The notes beneath the pieces were generated by a model, which worked only from the letters and a program-made list of their open reading frames with translations, searched no databases and was not told the DNA's origin. From the NCBI GenBank assembly GCA_030144725.1, contig JASKMD010000018.1, positions 3,205,114-3,269,113 on the forward strand: 64,000 bases of DNA, in the 5' to 3' direction. Position numbers and translations under genes: made by a program. The first letter of the stretch is position 1. Each line of letters opens with the position of its first letter. Origin of the DNA: Haematococcus lacustris. Its lineage: Eukaryota > Chlorophyta > Chlorophyceae > Chlamydomonadales > Haematococcaceae. Shown here piece after piece: positions 23,146-35,094 of the stretch.

Positions 23146-23830
23146 CTGGGCCTGCCTTACATCGCAGCCACCCAGAACAGACTTCTTCGGCTATCCCGGA
23201 GACGAGTGGGTTAAGGGAGTTTCATGAGTGAGTGCTGTCTGCCCCTGGCGGACGGCACCCCCTTCAAGTTGGGGACCTGTTCTGAGGCACCTAGCAGCGG
23301 AAGGACACCACCGTGGTGGGGGAGATGCACCGCCAACATGTGGTAGCACAGCAACCTACGTCACCGCCATGAGCAGCATTTGAAGTGCGGTGCTGCGTGT
23401 GTGCCCAGCCCTTGAATGGGTGCCCTGACTGCGTTGAGAGTGAGGGGAGACATGGCAAGCGAAGGAAGGGCCTTCATGCTGCCATACGGCCAGCGGTGTC
23501 AGGATTTCACTGGAGCACTTGCAGTTCAGACTGACGATTTACACAAGGACGGCCAGCAGCAGCATGAGGCCCCCTCCTTCCCAAACATGTGCACAACCAG
23601 TGGCTTCACAAACAGAAAGAAATGCAGCTTGTCCCTTTATTGCTCAACTCAGGAACCTGAAAACATCACGTATTAGTGCTGTGGGTGAGGTGTTGTGGCA
23701 TAGGCATACAATAGGCAACAATCCAAATGCTAGGCCGTGTCCCGTCACGCAATGCATGGCAGCACAGCTGTCAGCACACATGTTTCAACCCAGGCATCTC
23801 CGCCTGACTAGCTCCACTGCTGCTAGTGCG

Positions 23831-25233
23831 CTAGCTCATGGACAGGCGCTTGGGTGGTGGTGGCCTCTTGGCAGCGGGGCTGGGTGAGGCAGTGGTCTGG
23901 GCGGTAGCCTGAGCGATGGCCGTGGCCTGTGCCTGGCCTCCGCTGGCAGCAGCCTGCGGCACACGGTTGTAGGTCGCTAAGGGCAGGGCAGGAGGACTGG
24001 CGGCAAGCACCCTGCACCCAGCCAGCTACTAGGATGGCACAAGCTCAGCTGGGCTTGTGATCATTAACAGCCCCCATGCCATTAGATCAAGATAGGGTGC
24101 TGTGCAGCAGCAGCTTTGGGCGGCAGCCGGGGTATGGGCAGGCATACGAAAGCTCACTCCAACATTGAATGCTAGGTCAAAGCCAACCCCGCAACCAGCA
24201 GTGGGGCACAGCAGCAGCAGTGGGTGCAGCCGCACCTGGGACAGGGCAGTGGCCAGTGCCGGGGCACCACCTTGGGATGCCGCCTGGGCCAGGGAGTTGG
24301 CTGTGGCTGAGCCACCGGTGGCAGTGGCGCTGGCCAGGGCCTGCAGCACCCCAGTGAGGGCAGCAGCGGGTATGAAGGGGCACAAGCGGAAAGGCATGGG
24401 ATATGCATGGGCAAGTCACCCAGGCTGCAAGCAACACTGTGGCATAGCAGGGCATCACACATGCACGGCAACATAGGAATGTCAGCACACGGGTCTCACC
24501 TGGGCAAAAGCGTTGGACTGTCCTGATGCCGAGGCTTGTGCTGCTGCCTGGGCCAGTGCTGTGCCGGCAGCCCTGCTGTTGCCAGAGGCTGAGGCCTGAG
24601 CCACGGCCTGGGCAACGCAGGACAAGAGCGCAAGGTGAACAAGAGGGAAGGTAGGGACAGCCACCCTGCATGTGAGCTCAATGGCCAGCCTCACCTGGGC
24701 GGCAGCAGTTCCTTGGCCGCTGGCTACGGCCTGGGCAAATGCGTTCGCCGCAGCATTCCCGTCACCTCGTGCCTGCAATCGCACAGGCACCGCAGCGGGG
24801 GGTGGGCGCGAGAGGAGAAGGACGGGAGCGTCGTACGGGAGCGTCGTAACACCCCGGTGATCGACCCGGAGGGTGAAGTGCTGGTCAGACCAGGCAGGCG
24901 GCAGGCGCAGCAGCGAAACCCGTGCAGCGTCAGCTCGCGTGTCACGTGGCTTCTGTGGGTCGCCAAACAAACTGCAGGTGCCACCTTCGCCCAGCCCCCC
25001 CCCTCCCGGGCCCACCCAGTCAGCTTCAGCTTACCAGGGCCTGCGCGACTGCCGTGGCGCTGGCGCCGCTCTGCTGCGTAAGTGTGCGGCCTGCGGTGTA
25101 TTCGCGGCACACCGGTAATCAGCATGTCCGGATCTGCAGGTTCTCATAACGCTGCTCGATCGAGCGTCACTGCACCTTGCACCGTGACGGCAAGCACCAC
25201 CAGCATCGCCACGAACGAGACTGTGCGCGACAT
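23831..25233 (-). CDS. Secreted Ala/Gln/Ser-rich repeat protein, copy D
   Basis: Exons 25233-25176, 25090-25035, 24772-24695, 24607-24500, 24340-24236 and 23953-23831; 175 residues. A silent CCT/CCA change in the PPPP tract separates it from copy A. This is the farthest copy from MED6; the unit beyond it is truncated and lacks the gene. Confidence 0.8.
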
Positions 25234-25766
25234 CTGCGATACGAGGATCTGGCGCTGTGACGGGGGGTGGCGACGGCGAGGGTCGGGAGTAGTGGTAATT
25301 ACCCCTTTGTGTAGCAGTCGTACGGTTGCACCTTTTTGATACCCGCCGATCATTGGTCACTCGTCACAGCAAGGAATTTGCACTTTTGACAGGGAGAAGC
25401 TGAGTAGTCAGTGCACGCTTGCGGTGTTTGGAAGAATGGGCATACCAAGGGGCAGGCTAAGATTAGCCCCCCCAGCCACTAGTTGGCAGCGCCTGTTGCC
25501 TGCTGTCTGTAGCAGCTATTGCTAGCGGGCCTGAAGCAGCATGACCTGGACCGGATGTAATTGTTGGGCGTCGTTTGGCAAGTCTCACGTTGTCGATGCA
25601 AATGCAATAACTGTCGTGCGGGAGGTCAGTGGGATGCCGCTGTTTTGATAGAGATGTATATAACCGTGATAAATGGCTACAGAAACACAGCAGGATCCTA
25701 CTTTGCATGCCCATCATTTGCATTGTTCCTGATACAAGCCTGCTTGCTGCACCCACACGAGGGTAC

Positions 25767-25944
25767 CTGAAACTGCTAAGTCACGCCCCTGCTGTCGCAC
25801 CAGTGTGTTATCACATGTGCGGTCGAAGAAGGGCGAGAACTCAAAGTAGTGCATTGCAGTGAAGCAATCCAGCGCGTGGAGCTAGTTGGAATGCTGCCAT
25901 GTGATGGCCGTTTAGAATATAAACCCCGCCGCTTCATCGGTCAT
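25767..25944 (-). pseudogene. MED6 exon-1 duplicate, decayed, in the truncated unit
   Basis: Carries the shared TAG at the Tyr21 position but still has an ATG at the start position (25942-25944), unlike the other three decayed copies. All four therefore descend from one already-broken copy. Confidence 0.83.
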
Positions 25945-26453
25945 TGGGCCTGCCTTACATCGCAGCCACCCAGAACAGACTTCTTCGGCTATCCCGGAGA
26001 CGAGTGGGTTAGGGGAGTTTCATGAGTGAGTGCTGTCTGCCCCTGGCGGACGGCAACCCCTTCAAGTTGGGGACCTGTTCTGAGGCACCTAGCAGCGGAA
26101 GGACACCGTGGTGGGGGAGATGCACCGCCAACCTGTGGTAGCACAGCAACCTACGTCACCGCCATGAGCAGCATTTGAAGTGCGGTGCTGCGTGTGTGCC
26201 CAGCCCTTGAATGGGTGCCCTGACTGCGTTGAGAGTGAGGGGAGACATGGCAAGCGAAGGAAGGGCCTTCATGCTGCCATACGGCCAGCGGTGTCAGGAT
26301 TCACTGGAGCACTTGCAGTTCAGACTGACGATTTACACAGGAACGGCCAGCAGCAGCATGAGGCCCCCTCCTTCCCAAACATGTGCACAACCAGTGGCTT
26401 TACAAACAGAAGAAATGCAGCTTGTCCCTTTATTGCTCAACTCAGGAACCTGA

Positions 26454-27739
26454 ACGGCGAGATGGGTCTCACAGCGACGGTAGGCCACATACTTGCAAAT
26501 CATATGCCTCGCTCAGGGAGCCTGGAAAGTCAGGGAGTCTGGAAACTCACAATGGTCAGCTCACAACATGCCATTTTGTAAATGGGGGTCTCCATTCCTG
26601 AGAGAGAGACGCACGTTTCACGCGTATGCAACAATGTCGAGTAGTAACTTGCCCAACGATGGCCCTCCAACACCGCCTGCACCAATAAGAGGCTCGCGGA
26701 GCGAGCCTGGCGGGCTGAAATGTGATTGTACTTCCGGCTCGATGCCAAGCGCAGTTCGCTCATTGGTGCCTCTACTCACCACTAGACCAATCGATAGTGA
26801 GCAGCTGAAGTGTGTCCGCGCTCGCTTGCGCCGGCATGGACTCTGATGCAAGGATTAACTCGCCGCTTGCCAGTAGATGCGGAGTAATTCGCCGGTGTCA
26901 ATGCAACAAACGCCAACATAATCGGTGCACTTTGTAGCGAGTACTTGCATGAAGATTACAAACCCCATGTTGGGACATCCTGAGTCATAGTGTGACCTTT
27001 TGTTGGCTTTAGTCTGCCTTGTAGCCTGACTTAGGAACTTAGTCTGGTTCCTTTGTTCAGGTTTAGGTATGTTAGCTAGTTGGGTGTGTTCTCGTGTCTG
27101 CAGCTTGTTATCTTAGTCTGCTGTGCTGTGCTAGAACTAGGTCCCCATCACCAGGAGAGAGCATCCTGATAGTTGGCAGCACCTGGTGCCTGCTGTCTGT
27201 GGCAGCTATTGCTGGCGGACCTGAAGCAGGATGGCTGTGGAGCCATATACACATGCCAAGTGCGTAGTGCCCTAGAGCGCCTGTCACCAATGCCCGCCGA
27301 TCACGAAGCCCACGTTTATGGCAGAGCGAGGTCAAGCTGTTTTACGGGTCATCACATCTTGCCAAGCAGCTGTACTAAGCTCTGACATGTCAGTGGTGGA
27401 AAGCCGCCATGATACATTACAAGATGGATAAGCAATGATTGCAACACAAACATTCAGGTGACACTGATGTGGAACTTGCTCTGTTCTTTGTGTGCTTGAT
27501 GAAGCTGTCGTTGTTGGTGCTCCATATACCTTCATAGCAGTTGTTTGTGCTTTACCCATGCATATCAATACATGTTTCACCCTTCTTCCATGTACTGTCT
27601 GTTAATGGATGGAAGTCATGGAGGTCACAACTGAAGGATATGCCATGCAGAATGCTGTCGACACAAGAGAATGCTATATATGCCTTGTGAGCTTAGGTGG
27701 GTGGCACACAGCGGCAGGCTCGGGCTGGGCATCTGCTGC
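26454..27739. other. Intergenic DNA with an old array remnant
   Basis: No gene recognised. A 7-bp hairpin (GGCTCGC/GCGAGCC, 26691-26697 with 26701-26707) is present. Bases 27171-27234 are a diverged copy of an intergenic part of the 2.8-kb unit (compare 25488-25550), so the array once reached farther right or seeded a fragment here. Confidence 0.6.
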
Positions 27740-30700
27740 TTACCGTGCCGGACCCACTGCCTGCCACAGTTGCTTCATGAAGGCTTGCTTCTGGCTCTCC
27801 TCGAACTGGATGACCTCCTGCAAGTATTTAGGCAGAGGCGCGTTGCCAAGGACGACAGGCACGTACTCCACGAGAGCAGCCCCGGGCTGCAGATACTCCA
27901 TCAGCTCGCTGTCGCCGACATCTGGCTCGGGCGACCCGGTGGCTGGCGCGTCCCGCACCGCCGGTCGGGCCACATTGCGCATCTGCATCACGACGCGATG
28001 AGCAGCTTTCGCAAAGCGCTTCAAGTAGAACAATGTGTAGTGCAGGCTGGCTGTGCCATTGACACCTCGAACTTCCTGCAACCCTTGGAGGCTGCTCCAC
28101 ACTGTTGGTCTGATGATTGATGACCTCCTGCAGAGCTCCTGTCTTACAGCAGGACCAGCAAACTTTGCCAAGTACGTTCATCTGTGCATGCTACCGAACC
28201 CCACACCTGGAATCGAAGGCCGCTGCCAGGGTGCCTGTATTCAAACGCCCCATCCTCAGCCAGGCAGCGAACTTCAAAGCCAAAGAGGTTCAGGACTCCA
28301 TGTTGTAGGCGGGCCATGCGTGGCGTCAAGCTGCACATGCATGGGCAGTCTTGGTGGTGTGTTTTGAAGGTGGTGTGAAGCAGCAGGCTCCTGATGTGAA
28401 GCTCACATAGAGCAGCAGCAAGGCACATGCAGCAGGCTACAAGGACCAGCCATTGTGCCATGCCATAGCCCACTCCCTGCATGCTCAATGTCTTTCCTAT
28501 GCCCATCAACAGCTGCACGGGACATGAGGGGCTGTGCACTGCAGTGTCCCACCTTGGGGTCTTGGAAGGTGCAGGGACCTGCTTAGTCTGACCAGGCTGC
28601 AGGCGGTCACCTCGAGGAGTGGTGACGCCCCTGACCTCCCCTGCTGCTGCCTCCCATTGCCCGGTCTTCCCAGGCTTGGGGCTGGGACGGGGGCTGGGCG
28701 CCACGTCCTCTGTCTGCAGCTGACATGACCCCTGCTCTTCTTGGTGCCCTGCTAGCGGGCTGGGGCTGCTGGCTGGCTGGGCCAGGGGCAACCTCTGAAG
28801 CCCTTGCAGTGGCTGCAGGGCTTTGTCAGGTGCTACCTGGCTGGCCGGCTGGTTCAGGTGCAGGTTTTGTAGCACAGGTGGGGGAAGCTGGGTGATGGGA
28901 CCCAGGCCCAATGGAAGGGGCAGGGCTGAGGGGGAGGGCGGCACTGCCTGCCGTGCAGTGTGGGGCTCGCAGCACGAGGTGCTGCCCTGGATGGAGAGCT
29001 GGGGCGAGGCCTGGGGCTGCGGCTGCTGAGAGTCAGGCAGTGGGGCTGCCTCTGGCTGTGACTGCATCACCTGCAGTAGAACCTGGTGCTGGCTCAGGCC
29101 GGGGTGCTGCTGCCGAGCCTTGCTGCCGCCCAGCTGCCCCAGACCCGTGAGGCCCGACGGGGGGATGCTGGGTGGCACGCCCGCAGCAGCGGCCAGGCTG
29201 GTCCCGGACCCAGCTTCAGGCACTTCACAGGCTGCAAACTCGTCCAGCCATTGCAGCTGGTGGGGAGACGGCTCAGGGTGTGCTGTGGGGTCAAGGGTGG
29301 CAGCCTGGTGAGCCATCAGTGCAGGGTCTGGGCCTGGGCCCTGCGCTGTCCCTGCTTGGCGGCCTCGCAGCTGTGTTGCCTGGGTAGGCACTTGGTTGCT
29401 GCCCTGCACCTCCCTGCTGTGTTGCTCTGATGTCAAGGTAGCTGCCTCGAGGGCCAAGGGCTGGAGGGGTGGGCAGGCTGGGAGTTGCGAGGGAAGTGCA
29501 GATGGGGCTGGAGGGAAGCCAGTTGTGGCGGGCGCCACCGATGCCTTGCCGTGAAGCACCAGGCTGGGTGTTGAGGCGGTGAGGACATGGCCAAAGGGGG
29601 TGGCCCCTTCCTCACCCGGGTCCTGCCCCTGCACCGCGGCTGATGTAAACTCAGTGACACACGCACCCCTACCATTCTGCTGCTGCTGCTGCTGCGCCGC
29701 TGGGGCACCCTCTCCTGCCGCTGCAGCCTCCTCCTCCTCCTCCTCCTGGTCCTCATCCCACTCGCTGCGCATACGCCAAGCCCCAGGGGCAGCATGCACT
29801 CGCTCCTGACCCGCACCGACCTTGCTGGAGCGCATCTGCAGCTGCTTGCCTGGCCCTATCCCAGGCTCAGCAACAGGCCCTGCCCTCCTTTTGGACTGCC
29901 TGCCAGCGCTGCCGGGAATGGCAGAAGGCCTGGCTGGCTTGCGGGCGGAGCGGGGGTCCAGGTCCACCACCATCTCCTCCTCCTCAGGCACCCCTGGTAA
30001 GCCAAGCCGGGAGGGGGCTGGGGCAGCAGGTCCAGCCCCCCGTCCTTGAGAACGAGATGCAGTAAGAGCAGCTGGTGCTGTTGGGGCTTGGGCAGGGGCA
30101 GGGGCGGCTGTGTTGACACTAGACCCAGCCTGCGGCTTCAATGCCTGGCCTGGCTGCCCTGGCTCCTCTGCCTCAGCCTGCACCTCTGCCGACGTGGGCA
30201 GCCACTCTCCTACTGAGTCAGCCTCCACATGCTGCTGACTAGCTTGGGTGTGGCCCTCAGCTGCGGCTAGCCCAGCAGCAGGGGTAGCACCCTGCACAGT
30301 GCACAGCCCCTCCACAGGGCTGCCAAGGGCCTTCCTCCCTGCTGGCTCCACGCTGGCTGCACTCCCAGCCTGCTCCTCAGCCGTCTCACCCAGAGGCAGC
30401 AACAGGGTCAAGCCAGGGGTCTTGTTGCTCCCAGCTGCTACATGGGCCACTGAGGCGCGGCGACGCTGCTGTGCCACAGACCCAGCCTCCTCCACCTGCC
30501 CAGCCGCCCGGTACATGCCTGGGGCAGCTGACTGGCGTCTGGCTGGGCCCCTGACAGAGGCAGCTGAGGCCAGGTGTGCAGGTGTGACCAAACCGGACTG
30601 GAAGAGTGAGCCAGGGAGGCGGCCCGCGGCTACCTCTGTGCAAGGGCCCAGAGGGTCGCCAGGGCCAGGGGTGGGCAGCTGGGCGCATACTGAGGTGTCC

Positions 30701-33700
30701 AGGGGGGAGGTGGACGACGGTGCTGCTGCCGCTGCTGCTGCCCTGCCTGCTGCCTGGACACCTGCTGGCACCTCCGCAGCTGCCATTTTGTCAGGGAGGG
30801 CTGCCCCACTCAGCCAGCCCAGCTGAGGGGCCGGGCTAGGGAACTGGCAAGCCACGCCTGGGGAAGGGGGGAGGGGAGTAGGGCACTGCATGCCTACTGT
30901 ACGCCGCAGATCAGCCTTGATGGCCTTGGATGGCACTGGTCGGCTGGTAGCGGCAGGAGGGGCAGCAGTGTCGGACCCTTGAGCAGGGTGGATGGCTGCA
31001 GCCTCTGCTTGTCCAGCTGCTGCTGCTAGCTGAACGGCTGCAGCTGGGGTAGGGGCTGGTGCATCTGGCTGAACAGGCAGTGCTGCAAAGGGTGCAGAGG
31101 CTTTAGCAGCATCTGGTTGCTGTCCCTGTGCCTTCCCAGCAGCAGCTCCTGCCTCACAGGCAACTGATTGGCCCTGGACCAGCTGCAGGTTGTGGGCAGA
31201 GCTGTGAGCAGCCGCGGCAGCAGCAGCAGGACCGTCAGCATCACTGGCTGAGACAGCCTGAGCGGCTGCAGCCTTGAAAGGAGCAAGGGAAGGACCCCGG
31301 CACGTGGATTCCTCCAGACCCTGGCCCCGTGCTGCCTTTGCCTCATCCAAGGACCCAGTCACATAGTCCTTGGCAGCATCCGCACTGGAGGGTGCACCTC
31401 CTGGTGCTGGAGCCGCCTTGTCGGCTGTAGTGCCTGAAGCGGGGATAGCAGTGGCCACAGTGATAGGAGCGGCTTTACTAGCTGCAGGGGCGGGTGCCGC
31501 AGGGGCAGGGGCTGGCACGGGGTCTTGACAAGGAGCAGCATTCAGGTGCACGCTGCTGGTTGCCCTGGCACGTGTCGAGTCTGGCAGTACTGTAGCAGCA
31601 GGAACAGGAACGATTGCGTGGGAGGGAGCGACTGGCAGCACCGGCGAATCAGGTGCTGCTGCCATCGCTGCTGCTGCTGCTGCCATCGCTGCTGCTGCTG
31701 GGGCAGGTGCTGCAACTGCAGTTGGAGCAGCTAAGGCACCAGGGGTGCCTGGCAATGCTGCCACCTCGGCAGCTGCCCTGCCGGCTTCAGTTCTGGGCCC
31801 TGCGGCTGTGGAGGTGGCTGCTGTGGTGGTGGCTGCGACGCCTCTGGCAGGCAAGGAGGGGACTGGAAGGTTGGAGGGTGCGGCAGGGGGCCTGTTGGCT
31901 GCTGCCATGACAGAGGCTTGCTCTGGGAGGGGCTGCAGGGCGTGCAGGTGCGACTGCAGCTGGGTCAGCTGGCGTTTTAGCTCCACAGTCACCAGCTCTT
32001 GGTCCACATGGGCACGTTTGAGGGCCAGGTTCTCAATCTAGCATAAGCAGGCATAGCAGCAGGGGTCAGGGTGTGGCAGGTGAAAGTGGTGGAGGAAGTA
32101 GTACACGACCAGGAAGAAGCAGCATGCTCTAGGGAAGAAGGTACTGCCTGGGGCACGGCCTGCTCCCACCACCTCCCCTAGATGATGTGAAGGTGATGCT
32201 GGGTGAGCGTGCACTGTGTCTACTGTGTTTGGGTGAGCGTCTACTGTGTGGCCTTAAGGAGCCCTTGCTCAACAGCAGTTGGTGCACGACCACTGGTGAC
32301 CCTATCCATGGCAGACCAAGCACATGCAGCAGCTGTAGGGGCACAGGAGGCAGGGGACAGGGGCAGTGCTGCATAGCAGGGCCGTGGGAGCTATGCTATG
32401 CTGTGCTGTGAAGCAGAGCTATGGGAGCTGTGGGAATCATGCCAGCCACTTTACAATTCCCTCACGCCCCCCACCCCAACGAACAATGCCCACACTCTCT
32501 GCTTCACACTGCCACACATCACAAGGCTGATGACCCTCACACCTCACCTACCTCCAACTGTGCCAGCCTGTCCAGTGTTTCAACCGCCCCTGCTGCCTGG
32601 CTGAGGGCCAGCTGCCGCTCAGCTTCCTCCTTCCAGTGCGCCACAAGCTTGCTGGCTGCATCACTCATGGCCTCCACATAGGCCTCCTACAGCACCATGC
32701 AGGAAAAGAAAGCATGGCACCTTACGATGTGCAGGGTTGGTGTCTCGCAGCATCGCTGACAGGCATGCTGAGCCCCATGATCATGATGTGACCACAGATG
32801 GTGACCCCAGGCCGCCCTGCGGCAACAAACCTGGTGGGTCTTAGGTGTGCAACCACCAGATGCTAGCCTCACCTGCTCCTCTAGCAATCCTTCCAGGTCG
32901 GATATCTTTTGAACCTTAAGCTGCTGGTACAGGCCTTGCAGCTGGATGTACTGAGCCTGTGCGCCAGCAGCAGCAGCAGCAGCAGCAGGCAAAACCTCAG
33001 AAGAGCCTTGTGTATCCTGTACAGGCTTCAAGCTGGCAGCTACAGCACATACATCTGCATACTTAGGCTTGGAGCTGTTGTGCAGAATTGACAATGACAC
33101 AGACAAGATACTTGCCAGTGGTGTGCTCATTACCTGCAGTGTGGCATATGCTCCAGCATCAGCCTGGGCCACCGCAGGCAGGGGAGCTAGCAGCGCTGCC
33201 AGCTCGTCCCTGACGCATTGCGTCAAGGCACCATCTGCTGGAGCTGCAAGGACCTGCAGACCCTGTGCCTGGGGCACAGGTGGACCTTGGGCACCGGACC
33301 CAGCAGGGTGGCTGTGCAACAGCCTGCTGCTGTCTGGCCCAGAGATCTTCTTTGGCAGGGCTGGCAGGGCTGGCTGTGGTGCTGCCGTGGCTGTAGTGGC
33401 ATTCTTCTGGCCAGCTTGCGGAACTGAGGAGGGCTGCGCCTGAAGGGGTCGCTGAGAGCCATTGCTAGTTGCAGGCTGGGCAGCGGATGGGGCGGCAGCA
33501 CCAGTGGCCTTTGCTGCTTGCGCAGTTTGTGCCTCCTGATGCACATCTTGAGTGCAAGGAACAGCCACATGCCCAGTGCCTGCTTGCAAAAAACATGGCA
33601 GTGACTAGGTCATGCATGAGCAGTACCGACAGCCTGTAGGGTCCTGAGTGGTGGCTGCTGCCAGCCTGCAGCCAGTAACACTCACCCTTGGTGGGCTGGG

Positions 33701-34592
33701 CGACCTTGGGCGCTGCCATGGCTTGCTGCTCCCGGGCAACTTGTTCAAGAGAGCGCACGCTGCGTGTTGTGGCTGATGGCACCACAATGTGAGATCCTGA
33801 TGTGCTGGGCTTGTTTGCAGGTTGCACAGGAGCTGGTTGTGCAGCCTGGTGGTTGCCATTGGCCGCTGATGACTTGCTCCTGGCCTTGGGCGCTGCAGCT
33901 GCTGTTTCAGTTGAAGCAGGAGGCACCTGTTTTTGAGCTCTTTCTGCATTTGTAGTACCACCATCAGCATTGCCTGATTTCTTGCTGCCATGCGTGACCT
34001 TGCAAGGCGCTACATCGCCAGTGATGTTGCCATTGCGCTGACGCTTGCCTCTGCCAGCAGCAGATTCATCTAGTTGCTGGGGCGGAACATCTGCATTGCC
34101 AGTGCTTCTGCGTTTCTTGCCATCAGGTGCTGGGCCAGGCTGCTGCTGTTCCAGCTCAGGCTGGGGTAAGGGGGCGGACTTGTTACGCCGTTTGGTAGCG
34201 GCTTCAGCATCTGCTTCGTTTCGCTTGTCGCGTTGAGGTTTGCCAGATTTGGCGCCAACCTGCGGGACTGGGCCTTGGGCGGGCTCGGGCCCGCGAGCGG
34301 CTTTGCCGCTGTCTGAGGCCTTGCTGTCCTTGCTGTCTTTTGATGCCCCTAGCACCTTAGAGAGCTTCACAGGCTCGACCGGCCTGCGGTCTCTTGGGCC
34401 ACGCTCTCCATCGCTACCAGCGTCGCTGGCCAATGCAGCACCGTGTTTTGAGCCCTGCGTATCATGGCCCCAGTTGGTGCGCGCGCAGGCCGCAAGCTGC
34501 AACCCAATAGGTTTGACTCTGACCTTAAACCATGCAGGTGTGTTAGAGCCCACGCGCACTGCATTGTAGTCCACTGCCTTGCGGTCCCGCAT
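27740..34592 (-). CDS. Large low-complexity protein with central coiled coil, 1918 residues
   Basis: Not recognised. Exons in reading order: 34592-33686, 33579-32873, 32686-32552, 32037-28553, 28330-28207 and 28138-27740; phases agree and sum to 1919 codons. The start is the first in-frame ATG (34592). Residues 1-300 are basic and disordered (KRRNKSAPL, KKRRSTGN), possibly nuclear. About 510-620 form a coiled coil (YIQLQGLYQQLKVQKISDLE, HWKEEAERQLALSQAAG, LVTVELKRQLTQLQSHLHAL). The single 3485-nt exon encodes a long Ala/Pro/Gln-rich region. A compact C-terminal domain follows (LNLFGFEVRCLAEDGAFEYR, LHYTLFYLKRFAKAAHRVVM, KYLQEVIQFEESQKQAFMKQ). A scaffold or chromatin/kinetochore role is conceivable but unsupported. 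The intron-free reading at 33075-33134 is one of two possibilities. Confidence 0.7.
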
Positions 34593-35094
34593 CGTTTCAA
34601 CTGTGGGCTTAACAAACAGCTGGGTCAAACATGTGAAGAGATGGGTTCGGAGCGGCTATACGTCGAAGTGCAACAGGCAACAGTTGGCTCAATCAAGCTT
34701 CGACGCAGAGTTCACACGGCGGTACAGCATGGAGCAACATGTGTTTGTAATGTTTCGCATGTCCTGCAGAGTTGGGCAATCATCAGAAAGGTGGCTTATA
34801 CAGAGCTGCAAGCAGCACGACCTGTACATATGGCATGACTAGAACGGCTATAATTAGTGGACCCTTTAACAGGTCCATATGCAATCAACCTGCCTGACGC
34901 AGATGTACACATGTAACCATGTAATATATATGTAACACAGGTCAGACAGGTCCAAGACATCTCCATGTCATATATATGTAATGTACCTCACCTCCTTCCG
35001 CCCCACTCCGGTTGCCGGCACTCCGGTTAGGTGGCGACCTGATGCACATCCCAACACGGCCACTCCGCTTGGATAATGTAACTAAACCCCTGAG
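34593..35094. promoter_or_regulatory. Divergent intergenic region between the large protein and the Fanzor gene
   Basis: About 500 bases separate two genes read in opposite directions, so both promoters must lie here. AT-rich pockets (TATAATTA near 34849, two ATATATATGTAA stretches at 34925-34985) are candidate core elements. No known operator was recognised. Confidence 0.45.

Larger units (their letters stand above)
14451..26453. repeat. Tandem array of 2.8-2.9-kb units (four full, one truncated)
   Basis: Units start at the conserved ATGCAAG(C/T) near 14451, 17363, 20145, 22940 and 25732, giving spacings of 2912, 2782, 2795 and 2792 bases. Each full unit holds, from left to right, a MED6 exon-1 stretch, a spacer, and a reverse-strand gene for a secreted Ala/Gln-rich protein. 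The first unit overlaps genuine MED6 and is about 130 bases longer owing to an extra stretch near 14740-14870. The fifth copy stops abruptly at about 26453, before the protein gene. Units differ by scattered substitutions and small indels, so they are not simple assembly duplicates. Confidence 0.93.

Noticed and set aside
23416..23676. Forward frame MGALTALRV... CQDFTGALAVQ, present in each 2.8-kb unit
   Set aside because: Broken by 1-base indels in the first and last units and lies in the 3' UTR of the reverse-strand gene; its poly(A) signals are there.
14451..26453. Repeats as a CRISPR-like or satellite array
   Set aside because: Units are nearly 3 kb, contain an intron-bearing gene, and the genome is eukaryotic.
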